DNA of 35,404 nt from Bacteroidia bacterium (GCA_020846335.1 JADLED010000172.1:1-35404); one strand, 5' to 3'; counted from the stretch's first letter, positions 23,802 through 32,622 are shown. Program-made: numbers and translations. The notes: generated by a model not told the origin, from the letters alone.

Positions 23802-24655
23802 CACAATTAAAAACACCAATCACGTATTACGGAGGCAAACAAGCCCTGCTTAAATACCTGCTTCCCTTAATACCCCCGCACAAATTATATTGTGAACCTT
23901 TCTTTGGAGGCGGTGCCTTGTTATTTGCAAAGCCACCTTCAGAAACAGAAATAATCAACGACCTGAATGGCGAGGTGGTTAATTTTTTCAAAGTGGTAAA
24001 AACCAACTTCAAAGAACTCCAAAAAGAAATACAAGGCACCTTGCACAGCAGGGAGCTCTTTAAAAGAGCCAAGGCCATTTATGACTTCCCTGATATGTTT
24101 ACCGATGTTAAAAGGGCTTGGGCATTTTGGGTGCTAACCAATCAGGGCTTCTCCGGCATGATAGGTTCGTGGGGCTTCGGCAAAACAAATTCAAAGGAAC
24201 GTGCGCTGCTTAATAAACGGGAGGATTTTACAATGGCTTATGCCGACCGCTTTGAGGCCGTGCAGATTGAACACAACGATGCACTTAAAGTAATTGACCG
24301 CTGCGATGACAAGGATTCATTTATTTATTGCGACCCGCCATACATTAACTCTGACCAAGGCCACTACGCAGGTTACACGCCCAGCGACTATCGACTGCTG
24401 TTGGAGAAACTCGTAAAGTTTAAAGGTAAATTTTTACTGAGCTCATACCCCAATAAAGACCTTACCGCCTTTATAAAAAAGTACAAGTGGAAAACCAAGG
24501 CGGTTAAAAAATCGGTGGCCGTTACCAAACTCACCGACAAACAAAAAACCGAGCTCATGGTGTTTAATTATGACGAAAAAATCGGTGGGAAGTTTGTTTC
24601 TGAAAAAGAAATAAAAGAACTGGAAGCAAAACTCAAACAACTAAACTTTTCTTAA
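23798..24655 (+). CDS. Adenine-specific DNA methyltransferase (Dam-like, D12 class)
   Basis: 285 residues. The N-terminal ITYYGGKQALLKYLLPLIPP and EPFFGGGALLF form the SAM-binding signature (FxGGGAL) of the D12 class; the catalytic motif IV is CDPPY at residues 178-182. It has the helical domain typical of Dam between (about 60-150). Such enzymes make N6-methyladenine, often at GATC; the site cannot be told here. It overlaps the C5 methyltransferase by four bases, so the two are co-expressed, and it precedes the ATPase gene by one base. It is probably anti-restriction or a replication-timing mark. Confidence 0.93.
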   Translation: MTQLKTPITYYGGKQALLKYLLPLIPPHKLYCEPFFGGGALLFAKPPSETEIINDLNGEVVNFFKVVKTNFKELQKEIQGTLHSRELFKRAKAIYDFPDMFTDVKRAWAFWVLTNQGFSGMIGSWGFGKTNSKERALLNKREDFTMAYADRFEAVQIEHNDALKVIDRCDDKDSFIYCDPPYINSDQGHYAGYTPSDYRLLLEKLVKFKGKFLLSSYPNKDLTAFIKKYKWKTKAVKKSVAVTKLTDKQKTELMVFNYDEKIGGKFVSEKEIKELEAKLKQLNFS

Positions 24656-24656
24656 C

Positions 24657-27600
24657 ATGAAAATCACAAAAGATAATTACTTCGAACATATAAAAAGGAT
24701 TGGTTTTGAAAAGCTACCATTGGTTTTAAAACAATCCCACATGGTTATAATGACCAAAACCGATAATGGCAGCGACTGGAAACTTTACAACTCCGACAAG
24801 GATTTAAAACGCATGATTGATTTAACCTTTGAAAAGTTAAAGGAATACATCGAATCGCAATTTAAAAATGAGAAGGGGGTGGATGGTTTGGATGGTAAAC
24901 ATATGACGCCAAGGGACGTGGCCACTAACCTGATTAAGCCCCATGTCCTGCGGGGAGATACCATTGAATTGCATCCCGCCAATCGCTTGTCGGTGAAGGC
25001 ACAGGATTTTGCAGCGCACATAGAAGGTGAGCAGGTGATTGTGACTATGCTTTATGGTACGGAAATATCGGAAGTGTTTTTGGTAAAGGATTTAATCGAT
25101 GATATTATATTTGAAAGGAAGCAAGACCATACCGCCACACCTAATCCACCACGTAAAAAAAGAGAAACGTTTAAACACAAACAACCTGAATTCCGCTATT
25201 TAAAAGCCATCATTCACTGGCACAATATGCTTGTAACAAAACGAATGGTGAGCCATTTTGCGGAAGAGGTTAAAAAAGCCTTACGTGATGGGGAGGTAAA
25301 TAAATCCTCACCTGTGTATAAAGAAATTAAAATACTTGAGGAGAAGCTCAATAAGTTGAACAAAGAAATTGGCGACACCATCACTGTAAAAATGAGTGAG
25401 GAGAGCAGAACACTTTTTAAGAAAGCATTAAATAAAGTAACTGACCCTGAAAAGAATGCATCAGGGAAAAAAAGCAGTGCTGCCGATTACGAAGGTGAGG
25501 GACTCTCAGGCAAAGACAAAAAGGGTAATTACGAAACCGAACACAGGTACATCCAATTAATGCTTGACCTGGAGGGTAAATCCTTAACCCGAAAACAACT
25601 CGACGATATTATTACCGAATTGCAGGTGTCTATTGAACGCAGGGAAATAACAAAGCACTCACCATTTAAATTTGAAATTAACTTCATTCAGGACGAGTTG
25701 GTGAAGCTCTACAATAACATGAAGGGACAAAGCACCGATGTATTTTTGAGAGATTTTATAAAAGAAAAACTACGCTTTGCCCTGAAAAAAACTCTTAAAG
25801 AGGAGAAGAATTCTGATACTCCCATCTTACCCGAAAAGCAACGCAATGTTACACTCAAAGGTATTGAAGCCCCTGTTGCCCCAACAGCAGCGGTAAACAA
25901 GCCGGAGCCGGTAAAGCTGATTAACAGCAGCGACTTTGCCAACATGAATTTTGAAACTATCGGCTTTACAGGCAAATGGCTGGCCTTTATCGGTAATCCA
26001 AGTCCGGGATTTAAAGCAGCGGTATCGGGTATGCCTAAAATGGGTAAGACCTATTTGTGCATTGATTTTGCAAACTATCTTTCTTTGAATCACGGTAAAG
26101 TATTATACGTGTCCAAGGAAGAATACATGAGTCCTACACTGCAATTAAAACTCAAAGAAAAAAATGTGGGAAATGAGAACCTGGATGTATCAGGTTCAAT
26201 ACCTTCTGACCTTACACAGTATAAATTTATTTTTTTAGACAGTGTAAGCAGCCTTAAACTTTCAGTTGACGATTTAACCAAACTCGAAGCCGCCAATCCC
26301 GGTAAGAGTTTTATTTATGTTTTTCAGGTTACCAAAGCAGGGAAGGCAAGAGGCACAAATGAGTTTATGCACAACGTGGATATTATTATCGACGTTCCCG
26401 AAAAAGGAAAAGCCGTTCAATACGGCAGGTATAATCAGGGTGGAGAGATGAATATTTTTGATAAAGAAAACTCTACCACTTCGGGAGTAGATAACTTTCA
26501 TGCAGACCCATCTGAGTTGTCAGGCGTAAATAAAAAATCAACAGGAAAAGCTAAAGCGCCGGATTGGACAGAGCCACCGTATTTAGGTACCTCAGACCAT
26601 CTTGCTTTAAAGCGGATTAAGGAACTTCATGCCGAAGGGGACTTCAGGGGAGCGTTCCTTTTTGCCTCCGATTTAGATACAATTGTACGGGAGGAAATAC
26701 CACCAAGAATATGGTTGGACATTGGTGGCACTCTTTCAAAGGTAGGATGGGAAAAACTTAGGAAAAGTGAAAAGGGATTGTCTGGAAATAAAAACGAGAC
26801 GCTCGAAAAAATTAAGGTGGCCATTAAAAAACTTGAAAAGGTAAACGCATCCATCTACAAAACAAAAAATGCGAACTGGGGTGACGTGGCTTCCCTTTGT
26901 TTAATTCATAGTAATTTAGGTGAGCGCCTACACGATGGTTACGATGGGGACAAGGGTTATTCTAAAAGCCTGAGTGAGGGCTTAAACAGACATTACAATG
27001 CTAATATTAAACTCCTGAAAGAAGTCCTTGCAAAAATGTCGGAGTACGCAAAAAAGAATTATAGTGCAGAAATGAATGATTGGTATTCCTTTCTTGAAGA
27101 AGAGGTGGAGAGATTTAGTTTTGAGCTCAACAAAATTGAGGAACGAAAAAACACCAGAAGGGAAATCAGAAAAGGAAATATTAAAGGAGACGATGTTATC
27201 CACATAGAAACAGAATTCATGGTGCCGATTGAAGTATTGGGTTCTGTACTGTTTGTGCAACCTGAAGAAGAGGACGTGCTGGATAAAATTCAAAATGCCA
27301 CTCAAGAAGTAGAAGAAGCAGCCAAAGGTCTGGCAGAGGACGAAATCGCACAAGGATTAACCGAAGCCGAAAATGCTGCAAAAGAAAAACCTGTTAAAGT
27401 TGTTTCAGTAAAATTTGTAGAGAACGACGATGAGGATATGGCGCACGGAACTTCCTTTTTCAAAGTTGTGCTTCAAGGTAAGGAATCCGATTTAAGAAAA
27501 ACTGCGGGACCTGATTCACTTTTCTTTTACCGTTGGAAAGACGGACTGGCTGGCCGAGATTCAGGAACAAATCAATTGCCCGACAAACAAGTTGATAAAA

Positions 27601-28100
27601 AAGAAGAGCCGGTTGTCCAAGCACAACAAGAAGGTGAACTCGAAGGAGCCAGGCAAACAGGTAAAAGCGCAAGCCAAACATTTAAAATATTGCTTTCTGC
27701 TGATAACAGCGATGCCTACACCAAGAACGTTCTTAAAAAAATATGGAACGCTTCGTCAACCATCAAACGACAAGTAATTTTAAGAAAAGCAGGTTTTTCT
27801 GAAAAATACTCAGATAGTAGTTTTGAAGATTTAAGCCCTGCCATCCAATCGAAAATTATTACCCTGCGCCACGATTATGTTTGGAACGGGGAATTGGAAG
27901 CCTATCCCGCTTGGACTGAGCCGCAGGGTTTTCCGAAAAAAGACTGGAAGGATTTAAAAACCTTTTACGACCTGTATTCGGAAGGAGATTTTATGAAGGC
28001 AGCACAATTTGGGGCAAAACTTGATACTGTAATCAGAGAAATGATACCCGATAAAATTTACAAAGCAATGGGTTGTAAAAATCCACCTTTTTTCGACTGA
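24657..28100 (+). CDS. Large multidomain protein with RadA/RecA-like ATPase
   Basis: 1147 residues. The N-terminal 400 residues are mostly charged helices. The ATPase core has Walker A GMPKMGKT at 458-465, Walker B KFIFLDS with Asp528, and a region IYVFQVTKAGKARGTNEFMHNVDIIIDV which is characteristic of RadA/KaiC-type RecA-fold ATPases. Beyond it a module of 55 residues occurs twice, at about 637-691 and 1086-1140 (WTEP...LK....EGDF..A..F...LDT..RE.IP..I, 23 of 55 identical by eye), flanking a large helical part. It may act in replication or recombination, or be the DNA packaging motor; only the fold is supported. It is preceded by both methyltransferases and closed by a terminator. Some features recall polyvalent proteins of mobile elements. 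Confidence 0.75.
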   Translation: MKITKDNYFEHIKRIGFEKLPLVLKQSHMVIMTKTDNGSDWKLYNSDKDLKRMIDLTFEKLKEYIESQFKNEKGVDGLDGKHMTPRDVATNLIKPHVLRGDTIELHPANRLSVKAQDFAAHIEGEQVIVTMLYGTEISEVFLVKDLIDDIIFERKQDHTATPNPPRKKRETFKHKQPEFRYLKAIIHWHNMLVTKRMVSHFAEEVKKALRDGEVNKSSPVYKEIKILEEKLNKLNKEIGDTITVKMSEESRTLFKKALNKVTDPEKNASGKKSSAADYEGEGLSGKDKKGNYETEHRYIQLMLDLEGKSLTRKQLDDIITELQVSIERREITKHSPFKFEINFIQDELVKLYNNMKGQSTDVFLRDFIKEKLRFALKKTLKEEKNSDTPILPEKQRNVTLKGIEAPVAPTAAVNKPEPVKLINSSDFANMNFETIGFTGKWLAFIGNPSPGFKAAVSGMPKMGKTYLCIDFANYLSLNHGKVLYVSKEEYMSPTLQLKLKEKNVGNENLDVSGSIPSDLTQYKFIFLDSVSSLKLSVDDLTKLEAANPGKSFIYVFQVTKAGKARGTNEFMHNVDIIIDVPEKGKAVQYGRYNQGGEMNIFDKENSTTSGVDNFHADPSELSGVNKKSTGKAKAPDWTEPPYLGTSDHLALKRIKELHAEGDFRGAFLFASDLDTIVREEIPPRIWLDIGGTLSKVGWEKLRKSEKGLSGNKNETLEKIKVAIKKLEKVNASIYKTKNANWGDVASLCLIHSNLGERLHDGYDGDKGYSKSLSEGLNRHYNANIKLLKEVLAKMSEYAKKNYSAEMNDWYSFLEEEVERFSFELNKIEERKNTRREIRKGNIKGDDVIHIETEFMVPIEVLGSVLFVQPEEEDVLDKIQNATQEVEEAAKGLAEDEIAQGLTEAENAAKEKPVKVVSVKFVENDDEDMAHGTSFFKVVLQGKESDLRKTAGPDSLFFYRWKDGLAGRDSGTNQLPDKQVDKKEEPVVQAQQEGELEGARQTGKSASQTFKILLSADNSDAYTKNVLKKIWNASSTIKRQVILRKAGFSEKYSDSSFEDLSPAIQSKIITLRHDYVWNGELEAYPAWTEPQGFPKKDWKDLKTFYDLYSEGDFMKAAQFGAKLDTVIREMIPDKIYKAMGCKNPPFFD

Positions 28101-28116
28101 TAAAGCAACCTAAACG

Positions 28117-28150
28117 AAAAGCCCCCAAGCAGAAGCAAGGGGGCTTTTTT
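28117..28150 (+). terminator. Rho-independent terminator after the ATPase gene
   Basis: AAAAGCCCCC pairs with GGGGGCTTTT around a twelve-base loop and is followed by a T run; it ends the 22551-28100 transcription unit and could also serve the leftward 28182 gene. Confidence 0.85.
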
Positions 28151-28181
28151 ATGAAATCACAAAACTAGCATTTATCCTATT

Positions 28182-28511
28182 TTAAAGCGTTTTTTCATTC
28201 AGCACTTCCATTCCCGTAATAATCTGCTTACCCGCTTCAATTATTCTTTTTTGGTGGGCATAAAAATTACACTCATGGTAGGAATCGAAAGTTTGGTTCT
28301 TAAATCCGAGTATTTCACAGATGCACCAATTGACCGATTCAATTTCCCTCTCTGCCGCCTGAATTTCCCTGTACGGCCTTATTTTTTGCTTTAGGGTATT
28401 AGCACAGGTATTTAGTTCTAAAAACGCCTCAGCGGGGCTGTTTTTATAGTCTATACTCAAAACCTTTTTAAGCAGTTCCTCTATTCCTTCACCATTCGAT
28501 ACCTTCATCAT
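28182..28511 (-). CDS. Hypothetical helical protein
   Basis: 109 residues with no family recognised: charged and helical throughout (EELLKKVLSIDYKNSPAEAFLELNTCANTLKQKI, then REIQAAEREIESVNWCICEIL), no TM or signal. Start at 28511 or the Met directly after it. About 60 bp upstream of the start is a perfect palindrome TGCTACAA-T-TTGTAGCA, a likely operator. It is leftward like the ParB-like gene, from which it is separated by a terminator, so it is a separate unit. Confidence 0.65.
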   Translation of the reverse strand: MMKVSNGEGIEELLKKVLSIDYKNSPAEAFLELNTCANTLKQKIRPYREIQAAEREIESVNWCICEILGFKNQTFDSYHECNFYAHQKRIIEAGKQIITGMEVLNEKTL

Positions 28512-28570
28512 GTTAAGCTGTTATAAATTACAAGCGATTATAAAATTAGCTTGCCTTCATGCTAAAGCCT

Positions 28571-28587
28571 TGCTACAATTTGTAGCA
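28571..28587. promoter_or_regulatory. Perfect 17-bp palindrome, probable operator
   Basis: TGCTACAA and TTGTAGCA flank one central T. It lies about 60 bp before the start of the leftward 28182 gene and 90 bp beyond the ParB-like gene. The half-site GCTACAA recurs at 6788-6794 in the long non-coding region. A dimeric repressor or ParB-type site is possible. Confidence 0.5.
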
Positions 28588-28626
28588 TTGCGGACTTTTG
28601 GTATTTAGACGGGGTTTATTTAACAG

Positions 28627-28660
28627 AAAAAAGGCCACCTCTTTTGAGATGGCCTCTTTG
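28627..28660 (-). terminator. Terminator of the ParB-like gene
   Basis: On the minus strand GAGGCCATCTC pairs with GAGGTGGCCTT around a short loop, followed by a T run. It is 18 bp downstream of the ParB-like stop. Confidence 0.85.
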
Positions 28661-28677
28661 TTTATAAAATTCAGTGG

Positions 28678-29637
28678 CTATTTTTTAGTCACTTTTTTCT
28701 TAGCAGGGGCTTTTTTTACCGCCTCTTTTTTGGCAGCCTTTTTATCTTTTGGCGGGGTGGTTTTGGCGGGTTTCTGTTTGGCGATGGCTGCTTTTTTCGC
28801 CTTATCTATAAACATCTCCTCGGCCACTTGTTTGGCGGGTTGCCCGTTTTCATAGCGGATAAGCAGTTTTTCTAAAATGCTTAGTTTTTCGGCATCGATG
28901 TCTTTTCGGTCGGCAAGGGCATCAGTTATCACGCTGCAAAATTTAAAGAATTTACCGTGCGATGGTTCTTTCTCTTCGTTACTTTTGGCGAGGTGCTTGG
29001 GTGTGGCCTTGCTTTTACCGCTTGCCGCTGCCGCTTTAATGGCCTCTTCTACCGCTTCGATTAATTTGGCCTCGTCCTGTTTTACCTCCCTCAAAATTTG
29101 AATTACTGCGTGTGCGCTTATTTTTCCTTCACGGATGTAGTTTTCGATTACTTTGGGTAGGCGGGTTAGCATTATAAGGTTTTCAATATACCCTCTTGCC
29201 TTGCCCGTGCGTTTTACCACCTCGGTGGTTTTCCAACCGAATTTTATCAGTTGCCCAACCACATCGGCCTGTTCTAACATGGTAAAGGGTTTGCCATCGT
29301 TATTAATCAAAAATTCCAAAGTGCGTTCTTCATTGGTAAGGGTTCTTTCGTCAATTAACACTGGTACCCGTTCAATTTTTTTGCCGCTTTTAATCGCAAG
29401 GTTTACCGCCCTCATTCTTCTAAAGCCTTCTCTCAAATGAAGTTTTCCATCTTTGCGAAAAACCTTAATGGGGTTGCGGAGGCCGTTTTCAATGATGGAA
29501 TTCATTAGTTCTTCTACTTCCCCGTATTCTTGGCGGGGGTTTAATTTTTCGTCCACCACTATTTCTAAAGGTGATACCATAAGGTGGTTTTTTAATTCAA
29601 CCATACTTGTTCCTGTTGTTTTTTTTGTTGTTGCCAT
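28678..29637 (-). CDS. ParB/Spo0J-family DNA-binding protein
   Basis: 319 residues. The ParB N-terminal nuclease/CTPase-like domain is visible at about 14-110 (NPRQEYGEVEELMNSIIENGL, then PIKVFRKDGKLHLREGFRRMRAVNLA, the ParB box). A helix-turn-helix region follows at about 125-180 (MLEQADVVGQLIKFGWKTTEVVKRTGKARGYIENLIML). The C-terminus is very rich in Lys and Ala, which suggests nonspecific DNA binding. No ParA partner gene is seen in the window. In phages and plasmids such proteins serve partition, regulation or replication. It is leftward, with its own terminator, and marks the provisional right end of the element. Confidence 0.88.
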   Translation of the reverse strand: MATTKKTTGTSMVELKNHLMVSPLEIVVDEKLNPRQEYGEVEELMNSIIENGLRNPIKVFRKDGKLHLREGFRRMRAVNLAIKSGKKIERVPVLIDERTLTNEERTLEFLINNDGKPFTMLEQADVVGQLIKFGWKTTEVVKRTGKARGYIENLIMLTRLPKVIENYIREGKISAHAVIQILREVKQDEAKLIEAVEEAIKAAAASGKSKATPKHLAKSNEEKEPSHGKFFKFCSVITDALADRKDIDAEKLSILEKLLIRYENGQPAKQVAEEMFIDKAKKAAIAKQKPAKTTPPKDKKAAKKEAVKKAPAKKKVTKK

Positions 29638-30041
29638 TTTGCTTGTTTTTTAGTTTTTAATTTTTGTTTATTTACCGCCTTCGTTGGCGTTGCAAGTGGT
29701 GTATCAGGTCTTGTGCCACAAATGGCCTGTGGGTAAGGTATTTTAATGAAATTGGCGGATTTTAGCTCTTCTGCCGGTCACTCAGGACTTTGTGTCAGAG
29801 AAAGGCAGGGAATTAGCTTTGAAAGTGGGAATAGGCTAAATTCTGCTACTATATGGTGCAGGAAATAAACCAGTAAAAATTATTTTTAATAATCACTTTG
29901 AAATATTATTTTTGCCCCCGCTGTGCTTCTTTTTGGGTTTAGGAGCGCAGTCAACGCCCCGACTGAGTAATTGGTTTTGGGGCGTTTCCTTTTGCATAGG
30001 GTGGTATCCTAAAAAATTGATACTTTTACGCCCCTGAATTT
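29638..30041. other. Intergenic region, no gene seen
   Basis: About 400 bp between the leftward ParB-like gene and the rightward 30042 gene. It contains a TATTTTTG box (29907-29914) fitting TAnnTTTG, and a hairpin AACGCCCC (29953-29960) / GGGGCGTT (29979-29986) followed by TTCCTTTT, which could be a leader attenuator or terminator. The right end of the element could lie here, but no repeat of the left tRNA junction was found. Confidence 0.4.
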
Positions 30042-30380
30042 ATGGACAATTACATCATTTATCACAAAGTACTGGAACTTGAAAAAAACAAGGAGTCCGC
30101 TTTACGCATACCTGCAATTTTTAATCCTGCCACCAGTGAATTTATAATTGAAATTAATCAGGCGGCCTTGGAATTAAATCCCGCCATAGAACTATGCTTC
30201 AAAGATCCAAGGCTTTCTTTGGGTATTGAACCAATCAGCATAAAGATTGAAATAAACAGTTTGGTAACGCAAATTAAACCTGACACCCAATTCGGTCTTA
30301 CTTCCAAAGACTTGCTTTTTATAAGCGTGCGTTCAAACGCTACTTTTAAAGTAGCTGTGAGTATTAAGGATTTGAGGTGA
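30042..30380 (+). CDS. Hypothetical small beta-rich protein
   Basis: 112 residues without signal peptide or TM segment. Alternating hydrophobic patterns (FIIEINQAALELN, ISIKIEINSLVTQI, LLFISVRSNATFKVAVSIKDL) suggest an antiparallel beta fold. No family recognised. It is preceded by a possible leader with promoter and hairpin, and followed by a bidirectional terminator. Whether it belongs to the element or to the chromosome is not clear. Confidence 0.6.
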   Translation: MDNYIIYHKVLELEKNKESALRIPAIFNPATSEFIIEINQAALELNPAIELCFKDPRLSLGIEPISIKIEINSLVTQIKPDTQFGLTSKDLLFISVRSNATFKVAVSIKDLR

Positions 30381-30482
30381 GAAAGAGAAAAAATAGAAGT
30401 AAACTTTTTTAGTCACCTTATTTATAAAAGTGTTGGACTTATTGAATTCAATTGACCTAACTTAACTATTTTTAGAATCACG

Positions 30483-30518
30483 AAAAAAGCCGGAACATTA
30501 GTTATGTTCCGGCTTTTT
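30483..30518. terminator. Bidirectional terminator
   Basis: AAAAAAGCCGGAACAT pairs with ATGTTCCGGCTTTTT around a five-base loop. It has T runs on both strands and serves the converging 30042 gene and collagen-like lipoprotein gene. Confidence 0.92.
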
Positions 30519-30524
30519 AAATTC

Positions 30525-31037
30525 TTAGTTTGATAAATTTTGAGCTCTGGTAATTTGTTTAAAATCTACATTACCGCTTTCGGGTTTTGGAGCCTTAGCA
30601 GCGGGAGGAATAACCACCACTTTGAATTGTTGTCCTCCAGGGTTGTTAGGAGCGTTACCATTAGAAAGAGTTACACTAATAATAACCTGACCTAATTTGT
30701 AGGAATAATTATATTGCACAATGCCGTAAGAAAATGGTAGGGCTGCCCATTCAGAACCATTACCATCACTAATAAATACTTGCACCGTACCCTTATCAAT
30801 TACAGATTGAGTAATTGCTGCATAAGTTAATGTGGCGTTGTACGAATTGTCAGTATTGTCCAATGTCCATGTTGAATTATTGGTGGTTACCGTTCCGGTT
30901 TGAATGTTGGCCACGCCATTAGTACCCGCCGTACCCTGCGGGCCAGCCGGGCCAGTGTCTCCTTTTTTGCAGGAATTTAGTGTTAGACAAATTGTTGCAA
31001 GGCTTAAAATTAATGTAGTTTGAATTGATTTTTTCAT
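30525..31037 (-). CDS. Lipoprotein with short collagen-like segment
   Basis: 170 residues. A signal peptide (residues 2-22) ends in a lipobox with Cys23 (LTLNSC), so it is a lipoprotein, probably outer-membrane or surface exposed. Directly after it come five collagen-like triplets (GDTGPAGPQGTAGTNG). The rest is a beta-rich C-terminal domain (VQVFISDGNGSEWAALPF, YKLGQVIISVTLSNG). Such short lipoproteins with collagen stalk and globular head are common in the phylum, with unknown ligands. It is a monocistronic leftward gene ending at the bidirectional terminator. Confidence 0.8.
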   Translation of the reverse strand: MKKSIQTTLILSLATICLTLNSCKKGDTGPAGPQGTAGTNGVANIQTGTVTTNNSTWTLDNTDNSYNATLTYAAITQSVIDKGTVQVFISDGNGSEWAALPFSYGIVQYNYSYKLGQVIISVTLSNGNAPNNPGGQQFKVVVIPPAAKAPKPESGNVDFKQITRAQNLSN

Positions 31038-31165
31038 GGTTTAAATTGTTTAGGAGTTTAGTTTGGGACGAAAATAAATATTTTTATTAGATTATTGAGT
31101 ATAGAAACAATTTGTTATAAAATAATTTCTTTGAATTTTAAATGGAAAACCCTTATTTCAATTCT

Positions 31166-31816
31166 TTAAGGTTTTATAATTTTGTTTTTAATTGCATAGG
31201 ACGTAAGCGCAGGTGCATTCTGAGACTTGGTTTTGCGAATCATGTTATTCATGTGAAAGTTTATGGTTTCGGGTTTCACACCAAGTTTATCGGCCACGTC
31301 CTTTCGGGGGATGCCTTTGCTTACAAGTTTTAAAACCTCAATTTCGGTAGCTGATAATAAAGGCTTTTTAGTGTTTTTAGTCCGTTTAACCACCTTTACA
31401 TGACTAGCCAGTATTTTACTTACTTCCCTATCTGTGTATATGTCGTGTTCATAAACAGCAAATATAGCCTCCATCACTTTTTCAATTTTATCGTCCTTTG
31501 CTAGGAAGGCTTTAACGCCATATTTAAAGCATTCAATAATATGGTCTTCGTCATAGTGGCTGCTTATAATGATAACCTTTAGGCTGCGGTGTTTTTGATT
31601 AATCCTGTCAAGTATTTCATGCGCTTCCATTCCCGGCATTTTAAGGTCAAGCAGAAGTATGTCAGGATTGTTTGTTTTCAAACTCTCAAACAACTCCTCA
31701 CCATTTACCACCTCAAACAATAAATGAACGGTCTTAAACCTTTTCAAAAGCATTGCCAATCCGTGTCTTACAAGCGGATGGTCGTCCGCTATTCCTATTT
31801 TGATTTTTTCTTTCAT
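31166..31816 (-). CDS. LuxR-type response regulator (NarL family)
   Basis: 216 residues. Receiver domain (about 1-120) with acidic pocket ADDHP (10-14), phosphoacceptor Asp57 in LLLDLKMPG, and a conserved lysine near KAFLAKDDK. C-terminal LuxR helix-turn-helix (about 150-213): LSATEIEVLKLVSKGIPRKDVADKLGVKPETINFHMNNMIRKT. It is the last gene of a leftward cluster. Its ATG overlaps the kinase stop by four bases, so the two form a cognate two-component pair. The target genes are not evident. Confidence 0.93.
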   Translation of the reverse strand: MKEKIKIGIADDHPLVRHGLAMLLKRFKTVHLLFEVVNGEELFESLKTNNPDILLLDLKMPGMEAHEILDRINQKHRSLKVIIISSHYDEDHIIECFKYGVKAFLAKDDKIEKVMEAIFAVYEHDIYTDREVSKILASHVKVVKRTKNTKKPLLSATEIEVLKLVSKGIPRKDVADKLGVKPETINFHMNNMIRKTKSQNAPALTSYAIKNKIIKP

Positions 31817-32622
31817 GCTTTTACTGGCACCGTTAATTTAATGTAAGAAACACTGTCCGCCATCGTGTAATCAATGTTGGCGTTTAATAAAATTGTTCTG
31901 CTTTGCAGAGATTTTAAACCAAGTCCCGCACCTGATTCTCTAATCCTGTCAATCTCCTCGTTGGTTATTCCGTTTCCATCATGGGTAAACAAGAGTTCAA
32001 ATTTATCCGTTACATCTTCTAAGGAAATAGTCAGGTATTCAAAATCGGAATGTTTATCCAGGTTATTAATGAGCTCAGTGCAAATACGAAAAATTAACAA
32101 TTGCTCGTTTGCGGTTAATGGTAGCTTACCACTAAAAGTGGTGTTGTTTACAAATTGTGCCTCACCACCCGAAGACTTATTAAAGTTAGTAACATACGCT
32201 TCAATGGATTTTAATAAACCAAAGGAAGAGAACATTTTAGGCACAAGCCCATGTGATACTTCTCGAATCCGTCCGGAAATTGTAGTTAATGTTTCCATGT
32301 CACTTTTAATTTCAGAAATATCCAAACCTTCGGTTGCCCACTCTGAAAGTTTATAATTTATATTGCGGCTTGTGGCCGCCACCAATGGGGCAATTTCGTC
32401 GTGCAAGTCGGCTGCTATGCGCTGCTTTTCATTCTCTTCGGTTTGGACAGTGGCGTTGAACAATTCAAATTGTTTTTGTTTTTCTAATGCCTGTAGTTTA
32501 TTTTCCTGTTCAAGACCCCTGCGTTTGACAATGTTTAGATATAAAACAAATAAGAGAATAATTAGAAGTACGAATAGTCCTCCTCCTACGGCAGTAATTA
32601 ATATTTTGGTTTCAACTTCCAT
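31813..32622 (-). CDS. Membrane-anchored sensor histidine kinase (HisKA_3 type)
   Basis: 269 residues if the start is the ATG at 32622 (an earlier Met in frame would overlap the upstream gene heavily). One TM helix (about 7-28, ILITAVGGGLFVLLIILLFVLYL) and no extracytoplasmic sensor domain. A coiled-coil leads to the H-box QRIAADLHDEIAPLVA with His74. The ATPase domain has the N-box (ELINNLDKHS) and G-box (SGAGLGLKSL). It belongs to the NarX/DesK-like class that partners with LuxR-type regulators. The multi-TM protein encoded directly upstream may supply the sensor. The overlap is 25 bp with that gene. Confidence 0.9.
   Translation of the reverse strand: MEVETKILITAVGGGLFVLLIILLFVLYLNIVKRRGLEQENKLQALEKQKQFELFNATVQTEENEKQRIAADLHDEIAPLVAATSRNINYKLSEWATEGLDISEIKSDMETLTTISGRIREVSHGLVPKMFSSFGLLKSIEAYVTNFNKSSGGEAQFVNNTTFSGKLPLTANEQLLIFRICTELINNLDKHSDFEYLTISLEDVTDKFELLFTHDGNGITNEEIDRIRESGAGLGLKSLQSRTILLNANIDYTMADSVSYIKLTVPVKA

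Larger units (their letters stand above)
3491..29637. mobile_element. Integrated tailless-virus-like element (provirus), right end uncertain
   Basis: The left edge is set by the tRNA-Ser 3' end, with a serine recombinase gene directly adjacent. Inside are a regulator region, an approximately 12-kb rightward series of membrane, beta-rich and cell-wall-acting proteins, a lysis set, two DNA methyltransferases, a RadA-like ATPase and a ParB-like protein. No terminase, portal, tail-tube, tape-measure, relaxase or type IV secretion gene was found, which argues against a tailed phage or a conjugative element. The right end is provisional: I found no second copy of the tRNA 3' end, and the element may stop earlier or extend past the window. 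That it is a virus is inferred from gene content. Confidence 0.7.

Noticed and set aside
3491-29637. Integrative conjugative element
   Set aside because: No relaxase, TraG/VirD4 or other transfer genes; the gene set fits virion and lysis functions better.
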